Below are positions 27,618 through 36,338 of a stretch of 64,000 nt of DNA, piece after piece. Every line of letters starts with the position of its first letter. The first letter of the stretch is position 1. Origin of the DNA: Peribacillus simplex NBRC 15720 = DSM 1321. Lineage in GTDB: Bacteria > Bacillota > Bacilli > Bacillales > DSM-1321. Location of the stretch: contig NZ_CP017704.1 in assembly GCF_002243645.1 (NCBI RefSeq), positions 1,031,501 to 1,095,500 on the forward strand. Reading direction: 5' to 3'. The notes under the pieces are model-generated. The model was not told the DNA's origin and made no database searches. It saw nothing but the letters and a program-made list of their open reading frames with translations. Position numbers and translations under genes: made by a program.

Positions 27618-27654
27618 AAAGAGAGAGTATCATGTGTGATGCTCTCTTTTTTTG
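27618..27654 (+). terminator. Terminator after ylbA
   Basis: AGAGAGTATCA pairs with TGATGCTCTCT (one G-T pair), followed by a T run. Confidence 0.88.
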
Positions 27655-27663
27655 TATCCATTA

Positions 27664-27699
27664 CAAAAGCCTGATGCTTTTTTTGCACCAGGCTTTTTC
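27664..27699 (-). terminator. Terminator after the DUF420 gene
   Basis: AAAAGCCTGATGC pairs with GCACCAGGCTTTT with one mismatch, around a seven-T loop. On the minus strand it ends in TTTTG. Confidence 0.8.
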
Positions 27700-27705
27700 A
27701 TTATT

Positions 27706-28167
27706 TTAAAATCCTAGGATCGCCTTTATTAAAGATGTTGTTTCGCCGCCATGATAAATGACATAAAGCAGTATGTAAACAGCTACTCCAGTAATCCCAG
27801 TGAAAAACCAAATGACGCTTGTCGCAGGCCCGATTTTTTTATGGATGGCGAATTTACCTTTAAACCCAGTGGTAAGCATGATAATCCCCAAAACAGCTCC
27901 AGTCGTTGCAAGCGTTATATGGAAGATCAAAAAAATCGTATAATAAATTTTAATGTCATCGGGTCCGCCAAATGACGTACTACCAATGAAGACCGTCCGA
28001 GAAAGATATATAGTGAAAAAGATTACCGCAAAAACCGCAGCCGCCATCATGGTTTTTTTATGGGTCTCGATTTTGCGTTGTTTAATTTGATACCAGCCTA
28101 TTGCAACAGTGATGGCACTTAAAACAATGAAGGCTGTACTTATCGTTGGAAGGATTGGTAAAGACAT
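27706..28167 (-). CDS. ctaM: DUF420 membrane protein (CtaM/YozB-like)
   Basis: A 153-residue membrane protein with about five hydrophobic segments. Family members include YozB of B. subtilis and CtaM of Staphylococcus aureus, which is needed for active heme-A oxidase. Recognisable segments are IGWYQIKQRKIETHKKTMMA (about 23-42) and HKKIGPATSVIWFFTGITGV. Several His residues in the helices could bind a cofactor or metal. Its place beside ctaG supports a role in oxidase assembly, which is inference. Confidence 0.82.
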   Translation of the reverse strand: MSLPILPTISTAFIVLSAITVAIGWYQIKQRKIETHKKTMMAAAVFAVIFFTIYLSRTVFIGSTSFGGPDDIKIYYTIFLIFHITLATTGAVLGIIMLTTGFKGKFAIHKKIGPATSVIWFFTGITGVAVYILLYVIYHGGETTSLIKAILGF

Positions 28168-28332
28168 ATGAATTGTAGTCCTCTCTATATTTATTAATCA
28201 ACTACCATTTTATAAGAGGCAATCATAAAATTCAATAAAATCAAGGATTATTAACAGAATGCTCACTTTTATAGAATTGCCAAGTCAAATCACTGGCTAT
28301 TTGCTTTAAATTTAAAAATCAGGCAATGGGAT

Positions 28333-28364
28333 AAAAGACTTGTCCGCCCCAAGACAAGTCTTTT
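28333..28364. terminator. Terminator after ctaG
   Basis: AAAAGACTTGTC pairs perfectly with GACAAGTCTTTT around an 8-base loop. The T tail is short on either strand. It most likely serves ctaG. Confidence 0.8.
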
Positions 28365-28373
28365 ATCGTACAA

Positions 28374-29276
28374 TTATTCTACAGTCTGAAAATCCGAAGG
28401 TATCGGATCGATATCATTTTGGCCGCCATTCTCCTTTTTGAACCAAGCAAAGAAAATGACACCTAATACATAGCCTAAAACGATTTCTTGAATCACCTTC
28501 ATCAGAACCCCACCAAGCTGTTGATCCTCCAGCAATGGCAGTCCATTGAACATTTCTGGGCCACTAAGCGTTAAGCCCGACAGTGCTGAAGCAGGAACGC
28601 AGAGTTCCATGGCACTGGCCCAAGATTCCGCATTGGTAAATGTATCATACATCGGATCATTAGCAAAAATGATTAAAGCGCAAGCAGGGGTCATTAGAAT
28701 GCCACTGCCGAAAATATAAGCTACTTTTTTCACACCTGATAGACTTTCACGTTCCGGCAGTTGATTGACAAGTGGGAACCACATCAAAACAGCAGTCGTA
28801 AATAAAAGGACCGTGTATCCGGCATGAAACCACATCCCCGTTTTGATAAAGTCGAACACTAACGGGATATGGTACAACGAGAAAAGAACATTAAAAAGTA
28901 AAAGGGCGATAAGAGGTCTCGTGAAAAATTGAAATAACGTCTTCACTCCCCTTGAATTTATGAAAGTTCTCATAAGCCAATCTGGAATCGCTATGATAAA
29001 TAAAGGCGGAATCACGAGATAGAGCAGTGCCATTTGAAACATGTGGGCACTGAACATGATATGACTCAATAAATCCAGTGGCGATCCTTTTACCACATAT
29101 AGAAGGAACATGGCTATCAAAAAATAAGTTGCCTGTTTAACGGAAAGCGATGAACTGCCCGAAAACTTCTCCCCTTTTTTTGTCACCATCCAAAAATAGC
29201 CAACGGTTATAAGTACGAGGGCGGCAAAATAATAAGGACTCCACAAAGCGCGAAATCCGAAAATATCAATAGACAA
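28374..29276 (-). CDS. ctaG: CtaG, caa3 oxidase assembly factor
   Basis: A polytopic membrane protein (about seven segments, 300 residues) required for expression or assembly of cytochrome caa3 oxidase in B. subtilis. The start is set at TTG 29276 (LSIDIFGFRALWSPYYF) because GAGGTGATTC lies just upstream and homologues begin there; a longer frame from 29333 would put this site inside the gene. Conserved segments include HIMFSAHMFQMALLYLVIPP (about 92-111) and PACALIIFANDPMYDTF. It follows ctaCDEF on the same strand after a terminator. Confidence 0.93.
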   Translation of the reverse strand: MSIDIFGFRALWSPYYFAALVLITVGYFWMVTKKGEKFSGSSSLSVKQATYFLIAMFLLYVVKGSPLDLLSHIMFSAHMFQMALLYLVIPPLFIIAIPDWLMRTFINSRGVKTLFQFFTRPLIALLLFNVLFSLYHIPLVFDFIKTGMWFHAGYTVLLFTTAVLMWFPLVNQLPERESLSGVKKVAYIFGSGILMTPACALIIFANDPMYDTFTNAESWASAMELCVPASALSGLTLSGPEMFNGLPLLEDQQLGGVLMKVIQEIVLGYVLGVIFFAWFKKENGGQNDIDPIPSDFQTVE

Positions 29277-29377
29277 AAGAATCACCTCGTTCATAAACTT
29301 TTTCTTACTTTCATTATACCTAAAATGAAACATGGTAACAAATATAGATAAACCTGGATACTTTTTCTAGAAAAATA

Positions 29378-29414
29378 AAGAAAACCGGCTATCATCCAAT
29401 AGCCGATTTTCTTT
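29378..29414 (-). terminator. Terminator after ctaF
   Basis: AAAGAAAA-CGGCTA pairs with TAGCCG-TTTTCTTT with one internal mismatch, at the end of the ctaCDEF operon. It partly insulates ctaG. Confidence 0.82.
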
Positions 29415-29419
29415 ATGGT

Positions 29420-29755
29420 TTATAACCAAACAATCGTTGTGAACACAAGGACTGTTATCAAGCCGACTGCAAGGCCGGAAAATAAGAACAATGCAATGGT
29501 GCCATGCCCTTTATGCTTCATGTGCATGAAATAATACAATTGGAAGATCACTTGTACAACTGCCAGCAGCAAAATGACTGGTTTAATGAACCAATGTGAA
29601 AAACCCTCAATTCCTACTGCAGCAAAAGCAAGTAATGTAAAGAAAATCATAAGTGTAAATGATATCACTTGGTGTTTCATCTCTTCAGCATTTTTCTTAC
29701 GGCGATATTTTAAATCGACATTCGGGTTCGCTGAATTTGATTGTTCATTCGCCAT
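29420..29755 (-). CDS. ctaF: Cytochrome caa3 oxidase subunit IV
   Basis: A small membrane subunit (111 residues) with three hydrophobic segments (about 33-51, 58-76 and 88-108) and a conserved FQLYYFMHMKHKGHG loop (about 70-84). It begins 3 bases after the ctaE stop and ends the operon. Confidence 0.94.
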   Translation of the reverse strand: MANEQSNSANPNVDLKYRRKKNAEEMKHQVISFTLMIFFTLLAFAAVGIEGFSHWFIKPVILLLAVVQVIFQLYYFMHMKHKGHGTIALFLFSGLAVGLITVLVFTTIVWL

Positions 29756-29758
29756 CAG

Positions 29759-30388
29759 TTATCCCACCATTCCCATTAAGTATACGACAGTAAAGATAAA
29801 CACCCAGACTACGTCAATGAAATGCCAATAAAGACTTGCAACAAAAAATTTAGGAGCGTTATATAAATTCAAGCCCCTTCTTGCATTACGAACCATAAGA
29901 GATATGATCCAAACAAGACCGAAAGCAACGTGTCCTCCATGAAAGCCAACTAACGTATAAAACGCGGAGCCGAAGGCACTACTCGTAAATGTATGATGGA
30001 ATTCATGAACATAGTGATTGAATTCATAAATCTCGAGTCCAAGAAAACCAAAACCAAGGGCAACCGTAATCACAAGCCAAGCCTGCATTTGTTTAAAGTG
30101 ATTATTTTTCATATGGTACATCGCATACACACTAGTCAATGAACTGGTCAATAACAGCATGGTTGCTACAAAAGTAAGTGGTAATTCGAATAAATCTTTA
30201 GCTAGGGCAGCATCACCATTTGGAACTTTATCCTTCAATGCTAGGTAAGTTGCAAATAGCGAGGCGAATAATACCGTCTCTCCACCAAGAAACAACCAGA
30301 ATCCCAAATACTTATTTTTACCTTCTAAAGTCGCTTTCTCGGGAGAAGCAGGCCAAGTAGCATCCGTGAATCTTTCATCTGCTTGCAT
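29759..30388 (-). CDS. ctaE: Cytochrome caa3 oxidase subunit III
   Basis: A 209-residue subunit with five membrane segments. Typical signatures are LGFWLFLGGETVLFASLFAT (about 29-48), YVHEFHHTFTSSAFGSAFYT (about 126-145), and the final YWHFIDVVWVFIFTVVYLMG (about 187-206). It overlaps the end of ctaD by one base. Confidence 0.96.
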   Translation of the reverse strand: MQADERFTDATWPASPEKATLEGKNKYLGFWLFLGGETVLFASLFATYLALKDKVPNGDAALAKDLFELPLTFVATMLLLTSSLTSVYAMYHMKNNHFKQMQAWLVITVALGFGFLGLEIYEFNHYVHEFHHTFTSSAFGSAFYTLVGFHGGHVAFGLVWIISLMVRNARRGLNLYNAPKFFVASLYWHFIDVVWVFIFTVVYLMGMVG

Positions 30389-32259
30389 TATGCCTTACCT
30401 CCCTTGTCTTTATCGTCCATAAGGTCTTCTTTATGAATATGGTACCCATGATCGTCCTTAACGGAACGGATAAACATTGAACCAAACGTTACCAAAAGCC
30501 CAACAATCATTATAGGCAGGGTCCATGTCTTATCATCCATATGGTATAAAGCACCGAATGCGGCGATAAATAAACCGGAGGCAATCGTTAAAGGAAGAAT
30601 GGATGAATTAGGCATATGGATATCCCCAAGTGGTTCTGCAGGAGTCATTTCCTTTTTCCCTTCCATTTTTTCAACCCAGTAAGGATCTAATCCGCGGACT
30701 AACGGCAGTTGTTTAAAATTATAAAACGGCGGCGGTGATGGAATGGCCCATTCAAGCGTACGGCCATCTCCCCAAGGATCATTGCCGACTTTTTCATTCT
30801 TCACAGATGTAATGATGATATTGATGACCATAACCAAGACACCAAATGCCATCAAAAAGGCTCCAACAGTACTAATCATATTACCTGTATTGAAACCTTG
30901 ATCGTCCAAGAATGTAAATACGCGACGAGGCATCCCCATCAAACCTAAGAAATGTTGAATGAAGAATGTTAAATGGAAACCAATCAAGAACGTCCAAAAT
31001 GTGATTTGCCCCAATTTTTCACTTAACATTGTTCCAAACATCTTCGGCCAATAGAAATTGATTCCAGCCAGTAAACCTAATACAACCCCACCGACGATTA
31101 CATAGTGGAAATGAGCAACAACGAAATAACTATCATGGTATTGATAATCAGCAGGTGCAGATGCGAGCATGATACCTGTCACGCCACCCATTGTAAATGT
31201 AGGAATAAAGGCAACTGCATAAAGCATCGGAACCGTGAACTTGACGCTTCCTCCCCACATCGTAAAAATCCAGTTGAATATCTTAATACCCGTCGGTACA
31301 GCGATAGCCATGGTCGCCACGGCAAAGATTGCATTTGCGATCGGACCTAGACCAGTGGTAAACATATGATGCGCCCAAACCATGAAACCTAAGAAACCGA
31401 TTAAAACGGTTGCAAATACCATCGATGAATAACCAAACAATCTTTTTCTGGAGAATGTAGCGAAAATTTCGGAAAAAATACCGAACGCCGGAAGAATCAG
31501 GATATAAACTTCCGGGTGACCGAATATCCAGAATAAATGCTCCCAAATAATCGTATTTCCCCCTGCCGCTACATCAAAGAAATTCGCGCCAAACATCCGA
31601 TCGAACATCATTAACACCAATCCCACGGTAAGCGGAGGAAAAGCGAATAATATCAATGCAGAAACAACGAAAGTTGACCAGGTAAACAGCGGCATACGCA
31701 TATATGTCATACCAGGCGTACGCATATTAATAATGGTAACAAGGAAATTGATCCCTGCAATTAGTGTTCCAAAACCTGAAATTTGTAGTCCGAGGACGTA
31801 AAAATCAATGCCATGGCCTTCGGAGTGGAGGGAAAGTGATGCATACGATGTCCAGCCTGCATCTGGAGCCCCCCCTAAAAACCATGAAAGATTTAAAAAG
31901 ATTCCCCCAAAGAAAAACAACCAAAAACCTAATGAGTTCAAAAATGGGAACGCAACATCACGTGCCCCTATCTGTAATGGTACAACAGCATTCATAACAG
32001 CAAATACCAATGGCATGGCCGCCAGAAATATCATTGTCGTACCGTGCATGGTTAATATTTCATTATAAAATCCGGCACTTACGAAGTCATTATTTGGGAT
32101 TGCAAGCTGGATACGGATAAACATCGCTTCCAAACCGCCGATTACAAAGAATAACCCGCCAGAGATAAGATATAAAATGGCGATTTTCTTATGGTCTACC
32201 GTCGTCAGATAATCCCAAATCGTAGCGCCAAATCCTTTTTTATTAGCGTACGTACTCAC
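30388..32259 (-). CDS. ctaD: Cytochrome caa3 oxidase subunit I
   Basis: Catalytic subunit holding heme a and the heme a3-CuB center, and the site of oxygen reduction and proton pumping. The 623-residue protein has about 12-14 membrane segments. Key motifs: HGTTMIF (heme a His, about residue 72), WIFGHPEVYILILPAFG (His-Tyr crosslink site, about 245-261), WAHHMF (CuB histidines, about 294-299) and YFVVAHFHYVIVGG (heme a3 and a histidines). It starts at GTG 32259 after AAGGAGGTTAAATC. It is the second gene of ctaCDEF. Confidence 0.98.
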   Translation of the reverse strand: MSTYANKKGFGATIWDYLTTVDHKKIAILYLISGGLFFVIGGLEAMFIRIQLAIPNNDFVSAGFYNEILTMHGTTMIFLAAMPLVFAVMNAVVPLQIGARDVAFPFLNSLGFWLFFFGGIFLNLSWFLGGAPDAGWTSYASLSLHSEGHGIDFYVLGLQISGFGTLIAGINFLVTIINMRTPGMTYMRMPLFTWSTFVVSALILFAFPPLTVGLVLMMFDRMFGANFFDVAAGGNTIIWEHLFWIFGHPEVYILILPAFGIFSEIFATFSRKRLFGYSSMVFATVLIGFLGFMVWAHHMFTTGLGPIANAIFAVATMAIAVPTGIKIFNWIFTMWGGSVKFTVPMLYAVAFIPTFTMGGVTGIMLASAPADYQYHDSYFVVAHFHYVIVGGVVLGLLAGINFYWPKMFGTMLSEKLGQITFWTFLIGFHLTFFIQHFLGLMGMPRRVFTFLDDQGFNTGNMISTVGAFLMAFGVLVMVINIIITSVKNEKVGNDPWGDGRTLEWAIPSPPPFYNFKQLPLVRGLDPYWVEKMEGKKEMTPAEPLGDIHMPNSSILPLTIASGLFIAAFGALYHMDDKTWTLPIMIVGLLVTFGSMFIRSVKDDHGYHIHKEDLMDDKDKGGKA

Positions 32260-32283
32260 GATTTAACCTCCTTAATCAATGTT

Positions 32284-33366
32284 CTATTTGTCTTCCACCT
32301 TAAGCTCTAATAGATAAGCTGCCAGTGCATTAATATCTGAATCTGAAAGTTCGCCGTAAGTACCGGTCATCGTATTGCCCGGTTTATACTTCTCAGGATC
32401 CTTGATCCATTTTTTCACATTCTCTTCCGTATGATCCAATACGCCAGCTACTTTTTGACGTTCACCGAATGTAGCCAGGTTTGGAGCCTTACGTGCAGCC
32501 TCAGGCCTGCTGTCATTTGGTGTCACCGCATGGCAGCCTATACAACTTTGATTAAAGACATCTTCACCCTGTTTGGCCAGATCACCTTCAACTACAGGTT
32601 CCTTCGCTGCTTTCATATCTTTAGTCCAAGCTTCAAAATCGCTTTTAGACTTCGGTACGACCTTAAAATCCATCAAAGCATGTGAAGGACCGCAAAGTTC
32701 AGCACATTTCCCGTAAAACAAATTGTTCGAATCTTCTGCCTTTTTACTGTCGAATTCTAAGTAAAACTGATTGACTCCTTCTGTATTTGTATCCATCTTT
32801 CCTCCGGCAGACGGTACCCAGAATGAATGCTTAACATCTGAAGCAGTTAGATTGAAATACACCTTTTGATCTGTTGGAACAACCAAATCCTGACTTGTTA
32901 CAACGCCAAGGTCTGGATATTCAAACTCCCACCAATAAAGGTTCGCCCTAACATTCACGACAAGTGCATCTTTCGTTTTTCCATCCTTATCTTTCTTGTC
33001 CATTGCCTTTGTGTCGGCTAAGTCGAAAGTCGTGACGACAGTTGGAACAGCCAGAACAATTAAAAGAAGGATAGGAATAACAGTCCAGATAATTTCGAGT
33101 TTATGACTTCCTTCAATTTGTTTCGGTATTGTTTCGTCGCCTTTCTTCCGACGGAAGCGCAGTAAAACTACAACGAACAAAATAATCACAACAATAATAA
33201 CCAGTACCATGATTAGTGTACTCAATATCAGTAAGTCATACTGAGATTGCGCAACATCGCCAGCTGGCTTCAGCGCGGATAGAAATGGTTCGCCGCAGCC
33301 CGAAAGGACAAGTCCTACAATACCCAGCAGAGCAATTAGGCGCCATTTGTGCAGCCTTTTTTTCAT
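32284..33366 (-). CDS. ctaC: Cytochrome caa3 oxidase subunit II with cytochrome c domain
   Basis: A lipoprotein subunit that carries the CuA center and a fused cytochrome c. The 360 residues comprise a signal peptide with lipobox LSGC (Cys24), two membrane segments (about 45-68 and 92-112), the CuA domain with CAELCGPSHALM (about 219-230), then a C-terminal cytochrome c domain with CIGCH (about 275-279) and a distal Met in NTMTGTYGEL. The cytochrome c fusion marks caa3 rather than aa3 quinol type. ATG after AGAGGGGTTTC. Confidence 0.97.
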   Translation of the reverse strand: MKKRLHKWRLIALLGIVGLVLSGCGEPFLSALKPAGDVAQSQYDLLILSTLIMVLVIIVVIILFVVVLLRFRRKKGDETIPKQIEGSHKLEIIWTVIPILLLIVLAVPTVVTTFDLADTKAMDKKDKDGKTKDALVVNVRANLYWWEFEYPDLGVVTSQDLVVPTDQKVYFNLTASDVKHSFWVPSAGGKMDTNTEGVNQFYLEFDSKKAEDSNNLFYGKCAELCGPSHALMDFKVVPKSKSDFEAWTKDMKAAKEPVVEGDLAKQGEDVFNQSCIGCHAVTPNDSRPEAARKAPNLATFGERQKVAGVLDHTEENVKKWIKDPEKYKPGNTMTGTYGELSDSDINALAAYLLELKVEDK

Positions 33367-33390
33367 AGCTTCAGAAACCCCTCTTTCGTC

Positions 33391-33408
33391 AAAATTTTCT
33401 CACAAAAA
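33391..33408 (-). promoter_or_regulatory. TTTTTGTGA motif in the ctaC leader (ResD-like)
   Basis: TTTTTGTGAGAAAATTTT lies 25 bases before ctaC. It closely resembles TTTTGTGAAAATTTTT in the ctaA-ctaB gap and the TTTGTGAAT motif linked with ResD. The match is partial, and it is close to the start codon, so it may not be a working site. Confidence 0.3.
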
Positions 33409-33570
33409 TAAAAATGGGCGCAATTGCGAATATTCTCTCTATGTCAATTTCTAAAAAGAAAGAATCCCTAATCTAAGGAATTATTAAGATGTCGAATGTA
33501 ACCGCTCTTATGTATGACCCCGTTGGCTCCGTTAATATGTATGAATGGCGGTCAGTGCATTATTTATGAG

Positions 33571-33607
33571 TAAGCTGGAGCCTGAAAAAGAACAGGCTGC
33601 CAGCTTA
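33571..33607 (-). terminator. Hairpin after ctaB
   Basis: TAAGCTGG-AGCCTG pairs with CAGGCT-CAGCTTA around an A/T-rich loop, 12 bases after the ctaB stop. The T tail is poor, so it may be a processing or partial-termination hairpin. Confidence 0.65.
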
Positions 33608-33619
33608 TTTTAACCAAAA

Positions 33620-34558
33620 CTAGATGAGTGTAACAATAACCATCGCTACAAATAAAATGGTCATATAATTTAAAGAATATACAAACATGGAGGTTGCCCA
33701 TTTAACATCATCTTTCTTTTTATACCCCTTTATCCCCAAAATAAGCCAACCTGTGCTCAATAAAGCAGCAAGAATAACTAGCGGAGTTCCTAATGGAGTT
33801 AAAAAGAAAGGAACGAACATTAAACAGACGATCCATAGCATAATCGATCTTTTTGCGGCCTTGAACCCTTTTACGACCGGAAGCATAGGTACTCCAGCTG
33901 CACGATATTCTTCGACACGCCTCATTGCAAGTGCATAAAAATGAGGAGGCTGCCACAAGAACATGATCGCGAACAGGACCCAGGCGATCTTATCAAGGCC
34001 CGGGTCGACTGCAGCCCACCCGATAAGTGGAGGCACCGCTCCGGATATACTGCCTATAATCGTATTCGAGACAAATCTACGTTTGAAAACCATGGTATAT
34101 AAAACAACATAGGCGAAGACGCCCAATGCACCTAGTATGGCAGTTGTCATATTAGTCAATGCAAGTAAAATCAGCCCTGCAGCAATTAAGCCGAAACTTA
34201 AGACCAATACCTTTGAAGGCTGTACTTTCCCAGTTACCGTTGGACGGTTTTTCGTTCTTTCCATTAAATGATCGATATCACGGTCATAGTAATTATTGAA
34301 ACTGCAAGATCCCGCCATTATGAGCGCCGAACCTGCAAGTGTATAAAACACTACATCTAGATTGCTTAAGAAGCTAAGCCCCGAAAAATGAAGAGCTAAC
34401 CACACGCCGGTAAAAGCTGTAATTATATTTGAATTGACAATCCCCACTTTTATAAGTGCGAGAAAATCCTTCCAAGCTGTTGTTTCAGGTATATCCGATT
34501 GAAGGGCGGCTTTACTGTCCTCCATGACAGCTTCTGACAAACCCCTTGTTTCTGACAT
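33620..34558 (-). CDS. ctaB: CtaB, protoheme IX farnesyltransferase (heme O synthase)
   Basis: A membrane UbiA-family prenyltransferase that attaches farnesyl to heme b, making heme O. It has 312 residues and about nine membrane segments. The Asp motif is [20 protein letters not shown] (about residues 87-106), and the second conserved loop is [19 protein letters not shown] (about 212-230). ATG after AAAGGAGGAAAACAA. It is divergent from ctaA, and its product is the CtaA substrate. Confidence 0.97.
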   Translation of the reverse strand: MSETRGLSEAVMEDSKAALQSDIPETTAWKDFLALIKVGIVNSNIITAFTGVWLALHFSGLSFLSNLDVVFYTLAGSALIMAGSCSFNNYYDRDIDHLMERTKNRPTVTGKVQPSKVLVLSFGLIAAGLILLALTNMTTAILGALGVFAYVVLYTMVFKRRFVSNTIIGSISGAVPPLIGWAAVDPGLDKIAWVLFAIMFLWQPPHFYALAMRRVEEYRAAGVPMLPVVKGFKAAKRSIMLWIVCLMFVPFFLTPLGTPLVILAALLSTGWLILGIKGYKKKDDVKWATSMFVYSLNYMTILFVAMVIVTLI

Positions 34559-35159
34559 TTGTTTTCCTCCTTTAAATCATTCAGCACAGACGCAAATGCA
34601 AAAAAATACTTACATATGCTATAGAACATTATTTCATACTTTTTGATATTTGTAACCAAGGAAGCGTAAACAAAAAGTAAATTATTTACCAATGACCGTT
34701 GTCAATGGAATCCATCGAGAGCTATCATTCTTAATATCATGCTTAATAACAGTAAAATTTAGTAAAATCATTTCTTCAATATATTAAAACACATTTTTGG
34801 AAGCTTTTGTGAAAATTTTTCGGATATTTTTTGACCAATTTGTGTCTCAATAATTTACTGCTCTTGTAAGATGTTCATCAAGAACATGAATAGTATGCTA
34901 TTATCATCATCCCCTAGGCTCTATCCCTATTTTGCTCCTACTTAAAGGTTTACACTCCCTTTATTTCTATCAAAGTCTTTTGTAACTTTCAACTATTTCA
35001 GGCATTTTAATTAATAGTTATAATATTAACTGAACTTGTAAAATCATTCTATTTTGTGTAATATCGAGGAAGTTCGACAAATATTATGAAAAATCTTATG
35101 CTATTATTAATTTTATGGAACAACCCTAATTTGCTACAGAGAAAAAGGTGGGACTACTA
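34559..35159. promoter_or_regulatory. Divergent ctaB-ctaA regulatory region
   Basis: Six hundred AT-rich bases with no supported gene. TTTTGTGAAAATTTTT (34805-34820) and ATTTGTGTC (34838-34846) resemble the ResD motif TTTGTGAAT known from the B. subtilis cta control region. The 12-mer TTAATTAATAGT near 35009 recurs in the pycA-ylaN gap. Promoter hexamers could not be fixed with confidence. Confidence 0.4.
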
Positions 35160-36146
35160 GTGAAATCGTCTCTTAAATGGTTTGCTGTTTTAACAACGAT
35201 TGTAATGCTTTTCATCTTACTTGGTGGAGCTTTAGTCACGAAGACGGATTCCGGCATGGGATGCGGCAGGTCCTGGCCATTGTGCAATGGGCAATTGATC
35301 CCGGACAAAATCACGATTGAATTGGTCATTGAGCTTTCCCATCGACTCGTTTCAGGTGCTGGAGGATTCTTGGTTTTAATTCTATCGTATCTGTCTTGGA
35401 AAAAAATCGGCCATATCCGTGAAGCGCGTTTCTTATCCGTCCTTTCTTTTGGTTTTCTGTTACTACAAGGGTTGATCGGAGCGGCTGCCGTCATTTGGTC
35501 ACAATCCGATTTCGTCCTTGCCCTTCATTTTGGCATATCGCTCATTTCCTTTGCTGCCGTCTTTTTACTGACACTGTTGATTTTTGAAGTAGACAAGAAG
35601 TTCGAAGCCGAAAAACTTATAGTTGACAAACGAATGCAATTCCATATTATTGGCGTATTGATTTTTTGTCTGGTAGTCGTATATACGGGTGCTCTTGTAA
35701 GGCATACAGAATCAAGTCTTATCTGTAAGGATTGGCCTTTATGTGTAAATGACAGTCTTGCACTCCCCTCCAACCTTTATGAATGGATTCAGATGGGTCA
35801 CCGTGCAATGGCAGGCGCTATTTTCATTTGGGTATCATATGTGGCTTATATCGCAACAAAACATTACAAAAATCAGAAAGTGTTATATGGCGGTTGGATT
35901 GCTGCATTCATTCTTGTATTTTTACAGGTTACCGCCGGAGCCTTTATCATTTTCTCAAGGCAAAACTTATATATCGCATTGACACACGCATTATTCATTG
36001 CCTGCTTTTTTGGTGTAATGAGCTATTTGATGCTATTGACATCAAGAAGCAAAAAAAATGCCCTAGCAAAGCAAAAAAGGAACTCCACGCAAACAGTCAA
36101 AGGACAGGATGAACAGGATATAACACCGACGGTACCCGCCCGTTAA
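35160..36146 (+). CDS. ctaA: CtaA, heme A synthase
   Basis: Converts heme O to heme A by oxidising a methyl group, using heme-binding His residues in the membrane. The 328 residues have eight membrane segments. Signatures: [20 protein letters not shown] (about 22-41) with its cysteine pair, ELSHRLVSG (about 60), [15 protein letters not shown] (repeat of the first loop) and QMGHRAMAG. The start is GTG 35160, 7 bases after AAGGTGGG; homologues begin at the same point. Divergent from ctaB. Confidence 0.96.
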   Translation: MKSSLKWFAVLTTIVMLFILLGGALVTKTDSGMGCGRSWPLCNGQLIPDKITIELVIELSHRLVSGAGGFLVLILSYLSWKKIGHIREARFLSVLSFGFLLLQGLIGAAAVIWSQSDFVLALHFGISLISFAAVFLLTLLIFEVDKKFEAEKLIVDKRMQFHIIGVLIFCLVVVYTGALVRHTESSLICKDWPLCVNDSLALPSNLYEWIQMGHRAMAGAIFIWVSYVAYIATKHYKNQKVLYGGWIAAFILVFLQVTAGAFIIFSRQNLYIALTHALFIACFFGVMSYLMLLTSRSKKNALAKQKRNSTQTVKGQDEQDITPTVPAR

Positions 36147-36175
36147 TATCTGATTGTTCAATCAATAATATAATA

Positions 36176-36225
36176 GGATAAAATAAAAACCACCATTCCA
36201 GGGAATGGTGGTTTTTATTTTATCC
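36176..36225. terminator. Bidirectional terminator between ctaA and pycA
   Basis: A perfect 24-bp inverted repeat with only two bases between the arms, built around AACCACCATTCC and its complement and flanked by A/T-rich arms. It can end ctaA and the convergent pycA. Confidence 0.9.
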
Positions 36226-36338
36226 TAAAAGAGTGCTTCGATGACCGTACATTGCCTAAAAAGAGGGTACAGAACAGCTTGAAATCTTAAGCATACCCCA
36301 TATACCCCAAATCATTCAAAAGGTCACAGTCAGCGATA

